From positions 20,488,347 through 20,552,346 of the forward strand of contig NC_134851.1 of the NCBI RefSeq assembly GCF_965363235.1: DNA of 64,000 bases, written 5' to 3'. A program made the translations under genes and the position numbers. Numbering within the stretch: position 1 is the stretch's first letter; the number at the start of each line of letters is the position of its first letter. This stretch comes from Mytilus galloprovincialis (lineage: Eukaryota > Mollusca > Bivalvia > Mytilida > Mytilidae). This document shows, in pieces, positions 47,301 through 57,600 of the stretch. Below the pieces are notes generated by a model. That model saw only the letters and a list, made by a program, of their open reading frames with translations, was not told the DNA's origin and ran no database searches.

Positions 47301-48381
47301 TTTTTTATACGTCTCATTTGGACTCGTACAATATCTTCTTATATCTGTGTGTATTTAGTTTTCTCAAACAGACACTCTATTCGTTTATAATGAAAACACT
47401 AGTTGATTAGTTTCCATTTAAAACTTACAGACTTGTGAGATATTGTTCAGCTGAATTATGCAGTCCAATATTGTCTATCTTAGCCAATTCCATACCAATA
47501 CTTTTACAATAGGCATCTGCAGCAGCTTGACCAATAGTATTATTATTTACACGAAAGTATGCTGATTTTCCTGAAATTTTGATACATATATTAGTATTAT
47601 TGAGGATAGTATTCTCATTTAATAGTTATATATCCATGCTACCATGTCTCAATCTGAGAAGATAATGCCAACACGATGAACATGATGAAGTAGGAAAAAA
47701 TGCATGACTTAACATAGATGTCTCTTAAATGCTACAGAACGTGGTATTTTACCGCTCAAACAACAAAGACAATGTCAAAGCATGTGCGTTTGATACCATT
47801 TTGTACTGTTAAATTAAGCCTTCGCTAGAGTCGAGCATATTACCTTAAACTATTGAATTGGTCCATATTTGTTTTAACCAATATCTTAATTTATAAACCT
47901 GTTTTGTAAATCTTTGCTAGCACTGCATGCAAGAATCCTCTATCTATCAACGTAATCAAGCAACGATTTGTAAAATATTAGAGTATAAAGAGAAATGGTG
48001 TGGGTTTTCTTTAAAATATCCGTATGTGTAGCATTGAAATAAAACAAGGATACAAAATCCTTAAGATCATTAATAGATACCGGGATTAGATAAAAAGTTT
48101 CCATTGAGTGAAAATGTTAGAATTCGGAACATTAATGTATGATTCTTAAAGTTGATACATTGTATTAGTCCTGTTCATTTGGCCTCAATGTCGAAATTAC
48201 TTCAGAAATGCAAACATTTGCCTAGGTTACTACTAATGCAATATAATTAACCCTAAAAACAGGCATAGTGTTTACATATCTATGTACTATTTAAAATCAT
48301 ATTTGTTAAGGTTAACTTACCATTTATATTAACGATCTGTATAAACAAAAAACCTATTCTAAATAAGTTTACTCTGTCCAT
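35144..48381 (-). CDS. Secreted multi-domain C-type lectin with C-terminal PAN/apple-like domain (524 aa, 10 coding exons)
   Basis: Coding exons from 5' to 3': 48381-48321, 47570-47429, 45870-45665, 44952-44808, 43474-43269, 43041-42906, 40242-40031, 37177-37055, 36190-36068, 35364-35144. All introns are GT-AG, every junction phase matches and the exons sum to 1,575 nt. The predicted protein has a signal peptide (1-20), CTLD1 (about 21-136), CTLD2 (137-253), CTLD3 (254-369), two copies of a 41-residue Thr/Pro/Asn-rich linker (370-451) and a six-cysteine-type PAN/apple-like domain (452-524). There is no transmembrane segment. Only CTLD3 has the full sugar-site signature GEPNN and KCV, which in C-type lectins predicts Ca2+-dependent binding of mannose-type sugars. 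CTLD1 has EPT and CTLD2 lacks the site. Each CTLD is a two-exon, phase 1-2-1 module. A role in pathogen recognition or agglutination is inferred. Confidence 0.85.
36068..36190 (-). CDS. Lectin exon 9: linker, duplicate 1
   Basis: Same 123-nt linker exon as exon 8, differing by one replacement (final Ser instead of Leu) and a silent change. Acceptor TTTTTTACAG and donor G|GTATTC are intact in both copies. Confidence 0.72.
36195..36425 (+). repeat. Dispersed repeat family C (reverse relative of family B end)
   Basis: Begins ATGTGGTATGATTGACAATG then GAGACAACTCTCCA..., the reverse complement of the family B end. The duplicate copy is at 37182-37412. Relatives lie at 40548-40640 and 63796-63895. 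Confidence 0.7.
37055..37177 (-). CDS. Lectin exon 8: linker, duplicate 2
   Basis: 123 nt, phase 1-1. Encodes PTNNLFPISQDIDQF... ending ...TPRL, a Thr/Ser/Pro/Asn-rich spacer likely to be O-glycosylated. Near-identical to exon 9 because the surrounding ~987 bp were tandemly duplicated. In frame whether or not exon 9 is also used. Confidence 0.72.
   Translation of the reverse strand: MQQTICSQYPRISISSVTSQPKCIQLLQETPGATIHLHHA
37182..37412 (+). repeat. Dispersed repeat family C, duplicated copy
   Basis: Second copy of 36195-36425, produced by the ~987-bp duplication rather than by a separate insertion. Confidence 0.7.
37835..38690 (-). repeat. Minisatellite built from the CTLD3 exon end plus splice donor, about 11 units
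   Basis: On the plus strand each ~75-90-bp unit reads TTATCTTACACTGACAAAGA, then an AAAATGGTATAGTTTATTGC segment, then CAGCCTGTTGTATACCATTG and an A-rich spacer. On the minus strand this is WYTTGCNKLYHFLCQ followed by the donor T|GTAAGA, i.e. the last ~50 nt and donor of lectin exon 7 (40031-40080). Units recur at about 37853, 37928, 38009, 38086, 38165, 38260, 38336, 38415, 38501, 38578 and 38662. The central units are almost identical, the outer ones diverged, as expected for an array that homogenises in the middle. Confidence 0.92.
38702..38800. mobile_element. 99-bp palindromic MITE
   Basis: Arms TAGATACAATGGATAAGCG and CGCTTATCCATTGTATCTA are exact inverted repeats. It sits at the end of the main minisatellite block. 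Confidence 0.75.
39631..39715 (+). repeat. Possible tRNA-derived SINE head
   Basis: GGTAGCCCAGAGG resembles a pol III A box and GGATTCGATTCCC a B box, about 45-50 bases apart. No cloverleaf fit was verified, so this is tentative. Confidence 0.3.
39838..40030 (-). repeat. Two further minisatellite units adjoining the parent exon
   Basis: Units at about 39845 and 39952 match the 37835-38690 array and lie directly against exon 7, which is the parent sequence. The 1.1 kb between the two blocks is unrelated DNA including a palindromic element, so the array was probably split by insertion. Confidence 0.9.
40031..40242 (-). CDS. Lectin exon 7: second half of CTLD3, sugar-site exon
   Basis: YWIGLTTDGVTFSWNDG, then GEPNNMATSKCV, then KWYTTSC and FLCQ: the most canonical CTLD of the three, with the EPN tripeptide. 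The last ~50 nt plus the donor T|GTAAGA are the source of the minisatellite found downstream in the gene (37835-38690 and 39838-40030). Confidence 0.9.
40548..40640 (+). repeat. Dispersed repeat family C fragment in lectin intron 6
   Basis: Reads AGATGTGGTATGATTGCCAA then TGAGACAACCGTCCAC. The rest of the intron (40641-42905) shows only scattered repeat fragments, for example near 41380-41450, and no exon. Confidence 0.65.
42906..43041 (-). CDS. Lectin exon 6: first half of CTLD3
   Basis: Acceptor TTTTAACAG, donor AA|GTAAGT. TYAAAKAQCETFALQPALLR is the CTLD first-half pattern. Confidence 0.85.
43269..43474 (-). CDS. Lectin exon 5: second half of CTLD2
   Basis: Shows DIWIGLYGNG and the terminal HALCQ, but the calcium/sugar signature and the usual third and fourth cysteines are not in their normal context, so this is a structural, probably non-sugar-binding CTLD. 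Donor G|GTTCAT is weak. Confidence 0.82.
43981..44175. mobile_element. MITE with TACTGTA termini in lectin intron 4
   Basis: Left TACTGTACACTAAATTATTA then TCGCG, and the reverse complement of the right end TACTGTAAATCAACTTATTT then TCGCG, are inverted repeats of about 25 bp. This terminal sequence is common among molluscan MITEs (from memory). Confidence 0.65.
44478..44800 (+). repeat. Dispersed repeat family B copy, in lectin intron 4
   Basis: Contains AATAGCTTGCTGTTTAATGT and ends in GTCTCATTGGCACTCATACC, abutting exon 4's donor at 44807. The insertion thus lies only a few bases from a splice site. Confidence 0.75.
44808..44952 (-). CDS. Lectin exon 4: first half of CTLD2
   Basis: Acceptor TTTTTACAG, donor AT|GTAGGT. 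FYEASLACQAIGGQLAVVDN matches the CTLD first-half pattern. Confidence 0.87.
45665..45870 (-). CDS. Lectin exon 3: second half of CTLD1
   Basis: Contains VWISATC (WIGL position), the EPTDNACAVLENE region and the closing cysteines in TRDCFDEFISLCI. The calcium-site tripeptide reads EPT rather than EPN/QPD and no WND follows, so sugar binding by this domain is doubtful. Two extra cysteines (ATCHSLPC) could form a local disulfide. Confidence 0.88.
45871..47428. other. Lectin intron 2
   Basis: AT-rich with small frames at 46484-46672 and 46999-47226 that show no domain or splice support. No repeat recognised. Confidence 0.5.
47429..47570 (-). CDS. Lectin exon 2: first half of CTLD1
   Basis: Acceptor ATTTCAG, donor CT|GTAAGT. 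The text AAADAYCKSIGMELAKIDN is the classic CTLD helix 1 - Cys - strand region (A..YC...G..LA.I). Confidence 0.85.
48321..48381 (-). CDS. Lectin exon 1: signal peptide
   Basis: Encodes MDRVNLFRIGFLFIQIVNIN followed by the first base of a Gly codon. The donor is G|GTAAGTT. The hydrophobic core GFLFIQIV fits a short signal peptide. The phase 1 end fits exon 2. Confidence 0.75.
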
Positions 48382-49984
48382 TGCTGAACAAAAGTGGTTC
48401 GTTTGAAAATGACACTGGATAAATGCTTTAATAGAAAACATATTAAACGTTAAATAAAAAAAATCTTAAATAGAAGTCAACGTTAGAAAATAGGAGACCT
48501 ATTGACTGAGATCAAAATTGTATATTGGTGCCATTAAAGTAATGGTCATCAAAAATTATTATAAACTTCTAACACGATATCACAGTTTTATAACATTTTT
48601 TCTTAGAAGACCATGCTTTCTAAAGGAAATACCTGAACCAAGTCAGTTGTTTTCCATTTTTTTTTTATTATATATCAGCTTTTGTTTTTTTTACATTTGA
48701 TAAAACATGTAAAAGTCTTTCCATTTTCCTTTGAGATCGATAGTTTTGCGATTTCATTTTTTTTTTAAATTGATGAACAAACAAATGTGCTATAATCACT
48801 TCTTTGTGTATCAGACGATCAAAGACAATTTTATTATTGATAACATATTACAAAAATAACACAAATTGAAAATAATAGGAAGCGTTCATATTGTCTTATT
48901 GTCGTTTAAAAAACAAACAAAAAAAAACACAATCTTTTAGCATTCAAAAAAAGTTAACAAGAAAAGAATAAATCGGAAATGAAAAAAAATAATAAATGTA
49001 CACATTTCGTATGTCCCACGCTTTTTTTTCTTGATTTTACCCCATCGGAAACTCTCATACACAAACTTATGAAACCCAGTGATTATAGATATATAGAACC
49101 ATGAAAACTTGATTTACCGAAAAGAATATACAAAAAAGTATAGCTGAATTCATCTACGGTCAGTTATGTACGAAGCACTTAGGTTTCTTAAAATATATCA
49201 ACTTAAAAATTACAAATCATGTCGGTTTCTTAGCATTGACTACTGATATTCTGATATAATCGGGTACCAACTGTTCACCAGGAGTTGTATCATTCCACAC
49301 GTCAATTGATAAATAAGATATATTCAAAAGAAATATAACTCAACAATTCGTTATTCATACTTACATTAAAAGTCAAAACCATTTCATGTATTGCATCTCA
49401 CGCATTTGTTTGGTTTAAAAACAAAACAAAGATACCTGGCTTATAAGCTGGTACCCCAGACACTGAAGTTAGGCATTTTTTGTCATGTGTTCTTTGGCAT
49501 ACTGTTATTCAGAAGATCATATAAGACCAATAAGGTAGACAATATGTCTTCTTTGTGTAAACATCTGAATCGACTTTGTCGCCAATATTTGAATAATTCT
49601 CCGTTTATATGTATTTTAGTACACGTAATACCAAAGAAGACATTCGATTGAACTCTTGGCTCTATTTGAAATAACTGTAATATAATTCATAATCAATAGA
49701 CAAAATAATCATACATAATACCCTTTGTTATGTATCAAACATTCATTATTATAGTCTTTGTAAGAACCATTCAGGTTCCTGTTGATTCGTGACCACTTCG
49801 TAATTTGCTTTATATGTTGTTTTTGGAGAAGTTGAAATTGAGTTTCAATTATCTATATTTTCCTTTTGATCCTTTGTCATGTGTTTGTGTTGTTGTTGCC
49901 TAGTTAATAAATGTCATATCGGATTGTAACTGAAATAGAGAAAGTTGTGAACAGTACAATCAACACATTTTCACTAATAAAAAT
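48382..49984. other. Lectin upstream region
   Basis: Likely holds the lectin promoter and 5' UTR on the minus strand, but no core promoter motif can be placed with confidence. No gene seen. Confidence 0.4.
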
Positions 49985-50157
49985 CAAGAGAGATTACCAT
50001 TGGGACAACTATACACCAGAAAATGCCTGTATCCAAGTCAGGAATATGACAGTTGTTATCCATTCATTGTGTTTAAGCTTTTGATTTTACCATTTGATAA
50101 GGGACTTTCCGTTTTTAATTTTCCTCGGAATTCAGTATTTTTTGTGATTTTACTTTA
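49985..50157 (-). repeat. Retroelement-tail repeat with a consensus NF-kB site
   Basis: Inverted copy of the family fragment at 11255-11410 (AGTCAGGAATATGACAGTTG). Positions 50101-50110 read GGGACTTTCC, a textbook kB motif, but inside repeat sequence. Confidence 0.7.
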
Positions 50158-50204
50158 GGCTACAATGATGTCCATCATTTTTATTGTATTTAAAAAGATC
50201 TGTA

Positions 50205-51215
50205 CATAACATGACGCTGTATCAACGTAGCAAGAGCGTAACGAAAGCGTGATTCTATTCGTAGAAACTTCTCTGCGATCTCACAACGACGTCATTACGA
50301 CCTGACTACGACCATCATGTTCTCATCGGGATCCAACTACGACTATACCACGTTTACACCACGCTGTTCAAGACCATAGTGCGATTCTAGCACGCCCAGG
50401 CCGTCATAATCGCGCTCTTCTTACGACTGACGACGTTCATACTACGACCATCATTTTCATTGTCATTTTCACATGAAATATGTAAAAGCTCTCCAGGTTT
50501 TGTTTTTCGTATGTAATTTGGACTTCTTGTCCTTTTTCTTTAACAGCTCAACCGTGCTTGACACATCGGTGTCATCCCTGCGATCGTTCACTATAAACAT
50601 CGTTATTTTAAGTTTGATGGAACAATATAAGGTAGTGTGATTCAGGTTAGATTGGTCGTTCCGACATCTATGCTGGATCAGGATTCGTTACTATCAGTGC
50701 TCCCATGCTTCTACATCTACTCCTATTACCACGCCCACGTGTTCTCACGGTTAGATTTTGGTGGCATAACTCTATTATTTCCAAGAAATCTACGTATTAA
50801 TCAGAAATAGAATGAAATGGAACAGCATTTATATGGAACATGATGTTCACGTTATTGCTGCGAGCGTTGTGAGATCGCGATATGAACGTGGTATGATCGT
50901 ATTATCGTCTTGGTAAGAGCGTGCTATAAGCGCAGTAGAAGCGTGTTGCAATCGAATAAATTGTAGTAAGGTCGTAGTGAGAATGTGATTAGCGTAGAAA
51001 AATCGTGGTAAGTTAGATAAATCGTAGTGAGGTTGCAGAATAAGCGTGATGAGAACGTGGTATAATCGTAGCGGGAGTTGTAGAAGCGTAACGAGGACGT
51101 AGTTGCAACGTGAAAGAAACGAAAATTTACATTTGTATGCCTCTCTTACGCGACCTCACCGCGATCTGAATTTATTTTAGATCGCAGTGAGCGTGGTGCG
51201 ATCGTGGTCTAGTGG
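50205..51215. mobile_element. CpG-rich degenerate motif block, about 1 kb
   Basis: Left half (50220-50450) carries motifs of the type CTACGACCATCAT / TCACAACGACGTC; right half (50860-51200) carries the opposite orientation (GTAGTGAGAATGTG, AAGCGTGATGAG, TCGTGGTAAG). Architecture and base composition resemble the element at 2421-3496, but with a different motif. The ends could not be defined. Most likely a foldback-type non-autonomous element. Confidence 0.5.
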
Positions 51216-52237
51216 GACTGGGGATTTATAAAGACAAAACGGTGTCTAGCGTATTAGATTATAATACTGGTACCTTTGATAACTATCTATTCTTAAATCA
51301 TTCTAATGACTGGCATGCGTATGATTTTGATCCAGAACATGTTGGCAACATTAATATCCATCTATTCATCCTACATACTGAGATTAGTATGAGTTTGAAA
51401 AATTAATATTGTATTTAAAAGTTGCCCTGAATCTGTAGACAGAAATCCCAATCTTATTCATTTATATAACATGCCACCTTGTGATAGTCAAAAAACTGCC
51501 CACAATCCACATTTTCGGAATCTAATGCATTCTGGGTAATATTTTCAAAGCGTTCACCAAAACCTTGTACTTGGTTTAAGACTTACTTAACAATTAAGAA
51601 GAGGCAAATATCAAAATCTAACCGAGAACAGAGATCGAGGATACTTGAACTGATTACTAGTACTAACTATGAATATATTTAAATTTTATTATTTCAATTA
51701 CACACACAATGTAATCCGGAAAGTGATGAATGATTATGAATCCGGAGACGTTTTTCCTTATATTGATTATCGATTTTAACATAAAAATGATGCCCATAAA
51801 AATCTAAAAATTGATTAATCATACGCAATTTAATTTGTTTTATCGTTTTACTGTATAATATCACAGTTTTTCTTAGTGGTTGGTGGAGTGTGGAGGTGTT
51901 CAGTGGTGAAAAGAACCACCCAAAATTTAACCAATGACATATTTTTTAGTGTAAGGACAATGACATCACCCATAGTCCTTTAGTTTCTAAAAGGTAAATC
52001 ATTAATATTCTTTATGGGATTCAAGAGTTCTCAGTTATAAAAACATATATAGGTACCCAGTACTTTTTGTTAGCCATTATTCGTGTGTTTCTCTGTACTA
52101 TATGTTCTTCCATTTATTTGTCATGTAGTCCTGTCATGTACTGGTGTCGTTTTAATGTTATATTTAACATTGCCATAAAAGCAGGAGGTTTGGCATGCCA
52201 CAAAACCAGGTTCAACCCACAATTTTTTTCTTAAAAT
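51216..52237. other. Repeat-derived and unassigned DNA
   Basis: Positions 51216-51300 match the common mussel repeat (TACTGGTACCTTTGATAACT). The frame 51212-51406 runs through it and is not a gene. The rest is unassigned. Confidence 0.45.
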
Positions 52238-52672
52238 GTCCTGTACCAAGTCAGGAATATGGCCATTGTTATATTATAGTTCGTTTCTGCGTGTGTTACA
52301 TTTTAATGTTGTGTTTCTGTTGTGTCGTTGTTCTCTTATTTTTGATGCGTTTCCCTCAGTTTTAGTTTGTAACCCGGATTTGTTTTTTTCTCTTGGGATT
52401 TATGAGTTTCAAACAGCTGTATACTACTGCTGCCTTAATATAGAGTTGCCTACCCATAATGAGATGTTAACATGTAACAAGTTGGCAGACGAACCTTATC
52501 AACACTTTACCAAAAAATTCTCTCAAGGGGGCAACAATTTATAACTTGCTGTTCAGTGTGAGTCAAGGTTTCTTGTTTTTACCTACAACATATATAATGG
52601 TCTACTTTTACAAATTGTGATTTGGATGGTGATTTTTCTCATTTGCACTCATACCACATCTTCTTTTATCGT
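52238..52672 (+). repeat. Dispersed repeat family B copy
   Basis: From CTGTACCAAGTCAGGAATAT through ATAACTTGCTGTTCAGTGTG to ACTCATACCACATCTTC. The frame 52236-52544 is repeat-derived. Confidence 0.7.
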
Positions 52673-54484
52673 GTATACTATTCTATCTACTTTACTGATC
52701 TAATATTTTCATTAATAACAACAAAATGTTACATTTTTTACTTTTATTGAAGAACTGAGCACTTGCTTGAATATTTTAAGTTGTTCAACAAAGTCTACAA
52801 CACCATGAATTTTTAATCTATAATACCATATTTGAAATAAGTGTATCGTAAATTTCCTTGTTATAGAAATTTTACATGCCATTAGAAATACAAGTTCTGT
52901 TTTGTTCACTGATTTTACATGTACTAATTTTGCCAAATTGATCATGATTTTTCTTGCTTTCAGAAAATGAAATATAAGAATTGATATCTTTTTAAACCTT
53001 TTTTGCTTAACACTTTTGCATATTTCCTTTTTTTTTTTTTTTTTTTTTTTACATATTTCATAAACACAACCATTTCTAAAATGTATGGTACCAAAGAGAT
53101 GAAATAATCGTTTGGAAACCTATTTTTTAAGGAATAAAATCCTATAGACATGTAGTAAGAATATTCAATTTGACAAGCAATATATAATTAGATAATAAAG
53201 ATAAAGAAAGGATACCAGTTGTATATAAAATTGGAACACCTTTTATATTGCATTTACAGAGTACCACATGTATAAAATACTATGGTTAAAATTTCAACAT
53301 AGCTCTCATCTTATTTATACCAAATTCATTTGACAATCAAAATACTGTTTCTAGACCAGTTATTAAGTAATATGTATACAGTAAGTAAAATGCTTAGCAA
53401 ATGTATTTTTACGACACACAAATGTATTCCCTGAAACAAATATTTGTAAGAAAATATAAATAAATCAGTTTCAAGTAAACAATCTCCGTGAACTTAAATA
53501 TAATTTCTTTTTTAAATTCGTCACTTGCATGTGGTTTCCATCAATTTAAATTCTTGTGAAAGCTCTTCATTTAGTAATTTGTTAATACAAAATTTTGCGA
53601 ATTTGAAATTTTGCAAACTATATATTTGAAAAAGCATTAGTAGAAACACTCCAGGCTTCAATATATTGTAAAAAAATACTGCACATATAAAGTATGGCTA
53701 ATAAGCTTTTAAAGAATTAACAGCAAATAAAATAAACGTAACAACCAGAAAGAAAAAAGTATTCTTTTGCACCAAATCTGCGTAAAAAGATTAACATTTA
53801 TAAAACCTTAACAATATGTATAATTGTAATGCACATGATATATCTCTCTGATTAACACAAAAGAAAAAAAATTATGCTCAACATTTGTCTTTTCTTTCCT
53901 ATTTTACATGATTAAGAAAAAATAAAACTTCATAAATCACATTTTTTTCATAATTACAAAAGTGTCAAATGTTTTTCAAGCAATATAATATCCTTGTATA
54001 GGAACACTTATATAAACTGATTAATATCAAAATCAAAAGTTAAATACATTAAATGATTTTAATAAAAAATAATAAATGCTCCTTCTAACATTCTAAATCC
54101 TATATTTCTTCCAAATCCTAAAATATGCAATATTTTTAAACAGCTGCTTTATCATTATTTTTAACTTTTAGAAAAAACTATCTGGTAAAAATTTAATTAT
54201 AAGACTTCATACTTAATCCCAAAAAGTGTAATTTAAGATTAAATGATGAATCATTATTAATATTACCCCCGAACATTTTTTTTTTTTTTTTTTCAAATAA
54301 TTGAAATTCTGATATCTATATTTGCTAAAAAAAGAGACAGTCTTCAAGTTTCCCCATCACCATAACAACTCAAATTGTTTTTCTATCAACAAGTGTTCTA
54401 ATCAAATCCTTAGTACTCAAATCCTTTGTTTTCTATATCCGTAATCATAAATATGTCTCTTCCATTAGTTTTATTTTTGTATGT
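52673..54484 (-). other. DAP1 3' flank, probable 3' UTR
   Basis: AT-rich, no protein-coding signal, with several minus-strand AATAAA motifs starting close to the DAP1 stop. The true cleavage site cannot be chosen from sequence. Long T runs lie at 53030-53050 and 54279-54293. Confidence 0.45.
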
Positions 54485-54601
54485 TCAATATTTGTTTGGT
54501 TGGTGGATAATCTGAGGTTTCTGATTTGGTCTGTTGTCATGTGTTGGCAATGGCTTATCATGATACGCCTTCACAGCCTCTGGGGGGAAATCTTTGTCTC
54601 C
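54485..54601 (-). CDS. DAP: DAP1 exon 4
   Basis: Encodes GDKDFPPEAVKAYHDKPLP and the 3' end ...IIHQPNKY with a TGA stop. Its first ~15 nt and acceptor are copied upstream in intron 3 (54586-54812). Confidence 0.92.
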   Translation of the reverse strand, partial: GDKDFPPEAVKAYHDKPLPTHDNRPNQKPQIIHQPNKY

Positions 54602-57600
54602 CTGAAATAGTTAAAAAGTAATAATAAATAGAAGTGTTAAAATGTATTAAAATAAACTACTTTAGAAACTTTGTCTCCCAGAAATAGCAAAACCACAATA
54701 ATATTTAACAGTATTAAAATGTATCAAAAGAAACTACTTTGGAAATCTTTGTCTCCCTGAAATGGTTAAACAGTAATAATATATTATATAACAGTGTTTA
54801 AATGTTACAAAGCAAGGAACTTTTGTTAAGTGATTAGTTTTTTTGCAAGTTTAAATTTCTCAATTTCATGTAAACACTATTTTTTTTCCAAACTATTTTT
54901 GTGTTTTTCCTGGACTTTTCTGATCTTTCTTTTCTTTTTTCCAATAGTAATTATTGATTTTCTTTAACTTGATTCTTGAATGACAGTTAGGTGCATGTTG
55001 TCTTATTAAGTTCATGGCTACTCACCTTACTTAAAGCACCAGATATCAATACTGAAGTATGGTGTTTATCAGATTTTGGACCACTGAAAAAAGAATACAG
55101 CCATATATTGATAAATCGTCAACTGTATAAATATCCAATTGATATTTTATCGTGTGTTTTTCTATGTTGTGATGTTATACTATTTTTCAGAAAAAAGGAG
55201 AAGGTTTGGTACCATTAAAACATTTAATCCTGCTGCAATGTTTGCATCTGTCCTAAGTCAAAATTTTGATGTACAGTAGTTGTCGTTTGTTTATGTAATT
55301 TATAAGTGTTTCTCGTTTCTCGTTTTTTTTATATAGATTAGACAGTTTGTTTTCCCGTTTGAATGGTTTTACACTAGTAATTTTGGGACCTTTTATAGCT
55401 TGTTGTTCCGTGTGAGCCAAGGCTCCGTGTTGAAGGCTGTACATTGACCTATAATGGTTCACTTTTATAAATTGTTATTTGAATGGAGAGTTGTCTCATT
55501 GTCACTCATACCACATCTTCCTATATATCTATTAATAATTCATTACAATGGGCATAATAATAGTATTAAAATTCAAGTTTGAGCCTTGTGAGAAGTATCT
55601 CCAAACATTGCTTAATGTCTTCTCTCATATCTGTGTCTGCATTTCAACAGAATTCTTTTTAATTTAAAGAATATTTTTGTAAAATTTTATGTAAATGATA
55701 GTGGCCATTGTAATTGGGACCTCAAAGGAGATCATCAACATGATCAATGTATGATGGAAGCATTTTCCTAAAGTTTGACAGAGCTTGTTTTACTCTGAAC
55801 ACATGTTTGTTCTATTCTCACTATTAACATCAACATTAGTTGGTCTCTGTCATAAGATTGAAGTAAACACTCTACATATATGATTTATAAAGACTTTGAC
55901 CAAACTGTTCCTGTTGAAAATATCTATGAATGACAGACAATGAAAATTGCCAAAACATGCAAAATGCAAAAAATTAAAACTGGCTCTCCTTACAAGTTAC
56001 AAGTTTTTAATTAATTCAAGTTAAATTCCTTCATGAATATAGAGCACGCATTCATAATCAAAATAATATTTGTACATGTAGTATGACACAAAATCTGTGA
56101 TATAAATGTGATTTTATTTTCTCAATAATTCTGATGGGCATCTGGAATTGAATCCCACAGATCAAACAGTCTTCAGTACAGAAAATCACTGATACTAATT
56201 TTGTGTTTCAAACGTGAAATCAAATATACAGACATGACAGACATACATCCTAATCATGCTTATCTAGAAAACCCTAAAGAATACAGACCCATCTCCAAAC
56301 TCCTCAATTTCCTCTTTTGTTGGAGGGGGTGTGGCACCTTCAACTTTTTCATTCTTCTGGTGGGTAACAACTCTCATGCCACCTACTTTCACTGTAAAAA
56401 AGAAGTCACTTATTATACATTTATTTACTTCTATTACATTGATCATGTTGATTTAATGTAGACTATTTGGCATGTTAAGAAACATGAGAAATACGAATTC
56501 AAACTGAAAAACATTCATTTCTACATTTTTCATACCTAAAATTACTATATGTGCAGATTTGAGGGTCTATGTATGTATCATCAATGACAAAAGCCTTAAA
56601 GGGATAAGAGGGATCTTGCATATTTTTCAAAGCAGGGTTTGACTCTGTAAATTGAAGTTTCAGAAAAATTCATGGTTTATTCTAAATTTCTGAATTTGAT
56701 GAAAATTACACATATTTTCTCAATAAAAAAGGGTACAGGTAGTTTTGAAATCAAAGCCTTAAAGGCTGTAAAAGCAATTGCTGTCATGTTAATGTTTGGG
56801 GACTTTTATTTTTCATCCACATATATATAATAATTAAACCTGACATGAGTGTTGTCTAGTTAGAAGTAAGTAGGTTTTAACTTTATATAAATAAAAAACT
56901 TTAGCAGAAAGTCATTTTTAATATGTTTTATATTTCACAAGGAGACAACACGTTTACCAGGCTAAAGTTGGGGTCAAATATACATGTGCTGAAACATATA
57001 ACTCAAAAAGAAATCATCATGGATTATCCCCTGGTAGTGTTTGTAACTGGGCAATAATTTCCTTTATTGATTTAATTTTAACAATTTTCATTATCAATTT
57101 ATATCTAACCATTAACACAAATGATTAAGTTAAAACATTTCAACTTTCCAGACGCAAATGTTAAAAAACGGGAAAGAAATAAAATATCTTACAAGACATA
57201 AACATGTAAAGAATAAATATATATTTCAGCTTAATAAAAATATTTTCATAATGGTACTTTGTCATCATTTTTAAAACTAAGTTCCAAACATTATTGCTCA
57301 GTTGATATACATGTATGTCCTTCTGATGCGGTACGAGCACAGGCACTTGTTTCTATCCAAAATAGTTTTATATGGATAGCCGACCTTCCTATGGATAGAA
57401 ACGAGTGCATGTGGGTACGAGATAACTATAATTCTCATGCAATCCCGAAAAGGGGGGGTCATCACAGACAAACATGACATTAAATCGTTATCACTGATGT
57501 ATTGTTTAGGGCCAGTTGAAGGACGCCTCCGGGTGCGGGAATTTTTCGCTGCATTGAAGACCTGTTGGTGACCTTCTGCTGTTGTATGTTTTTCTATGGT

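Noticed and set aside
56201-56461. Plus-strand 86-codon frame over DAP1 exon 2
   Set aside because: Shadow of the real minus-strand exon.
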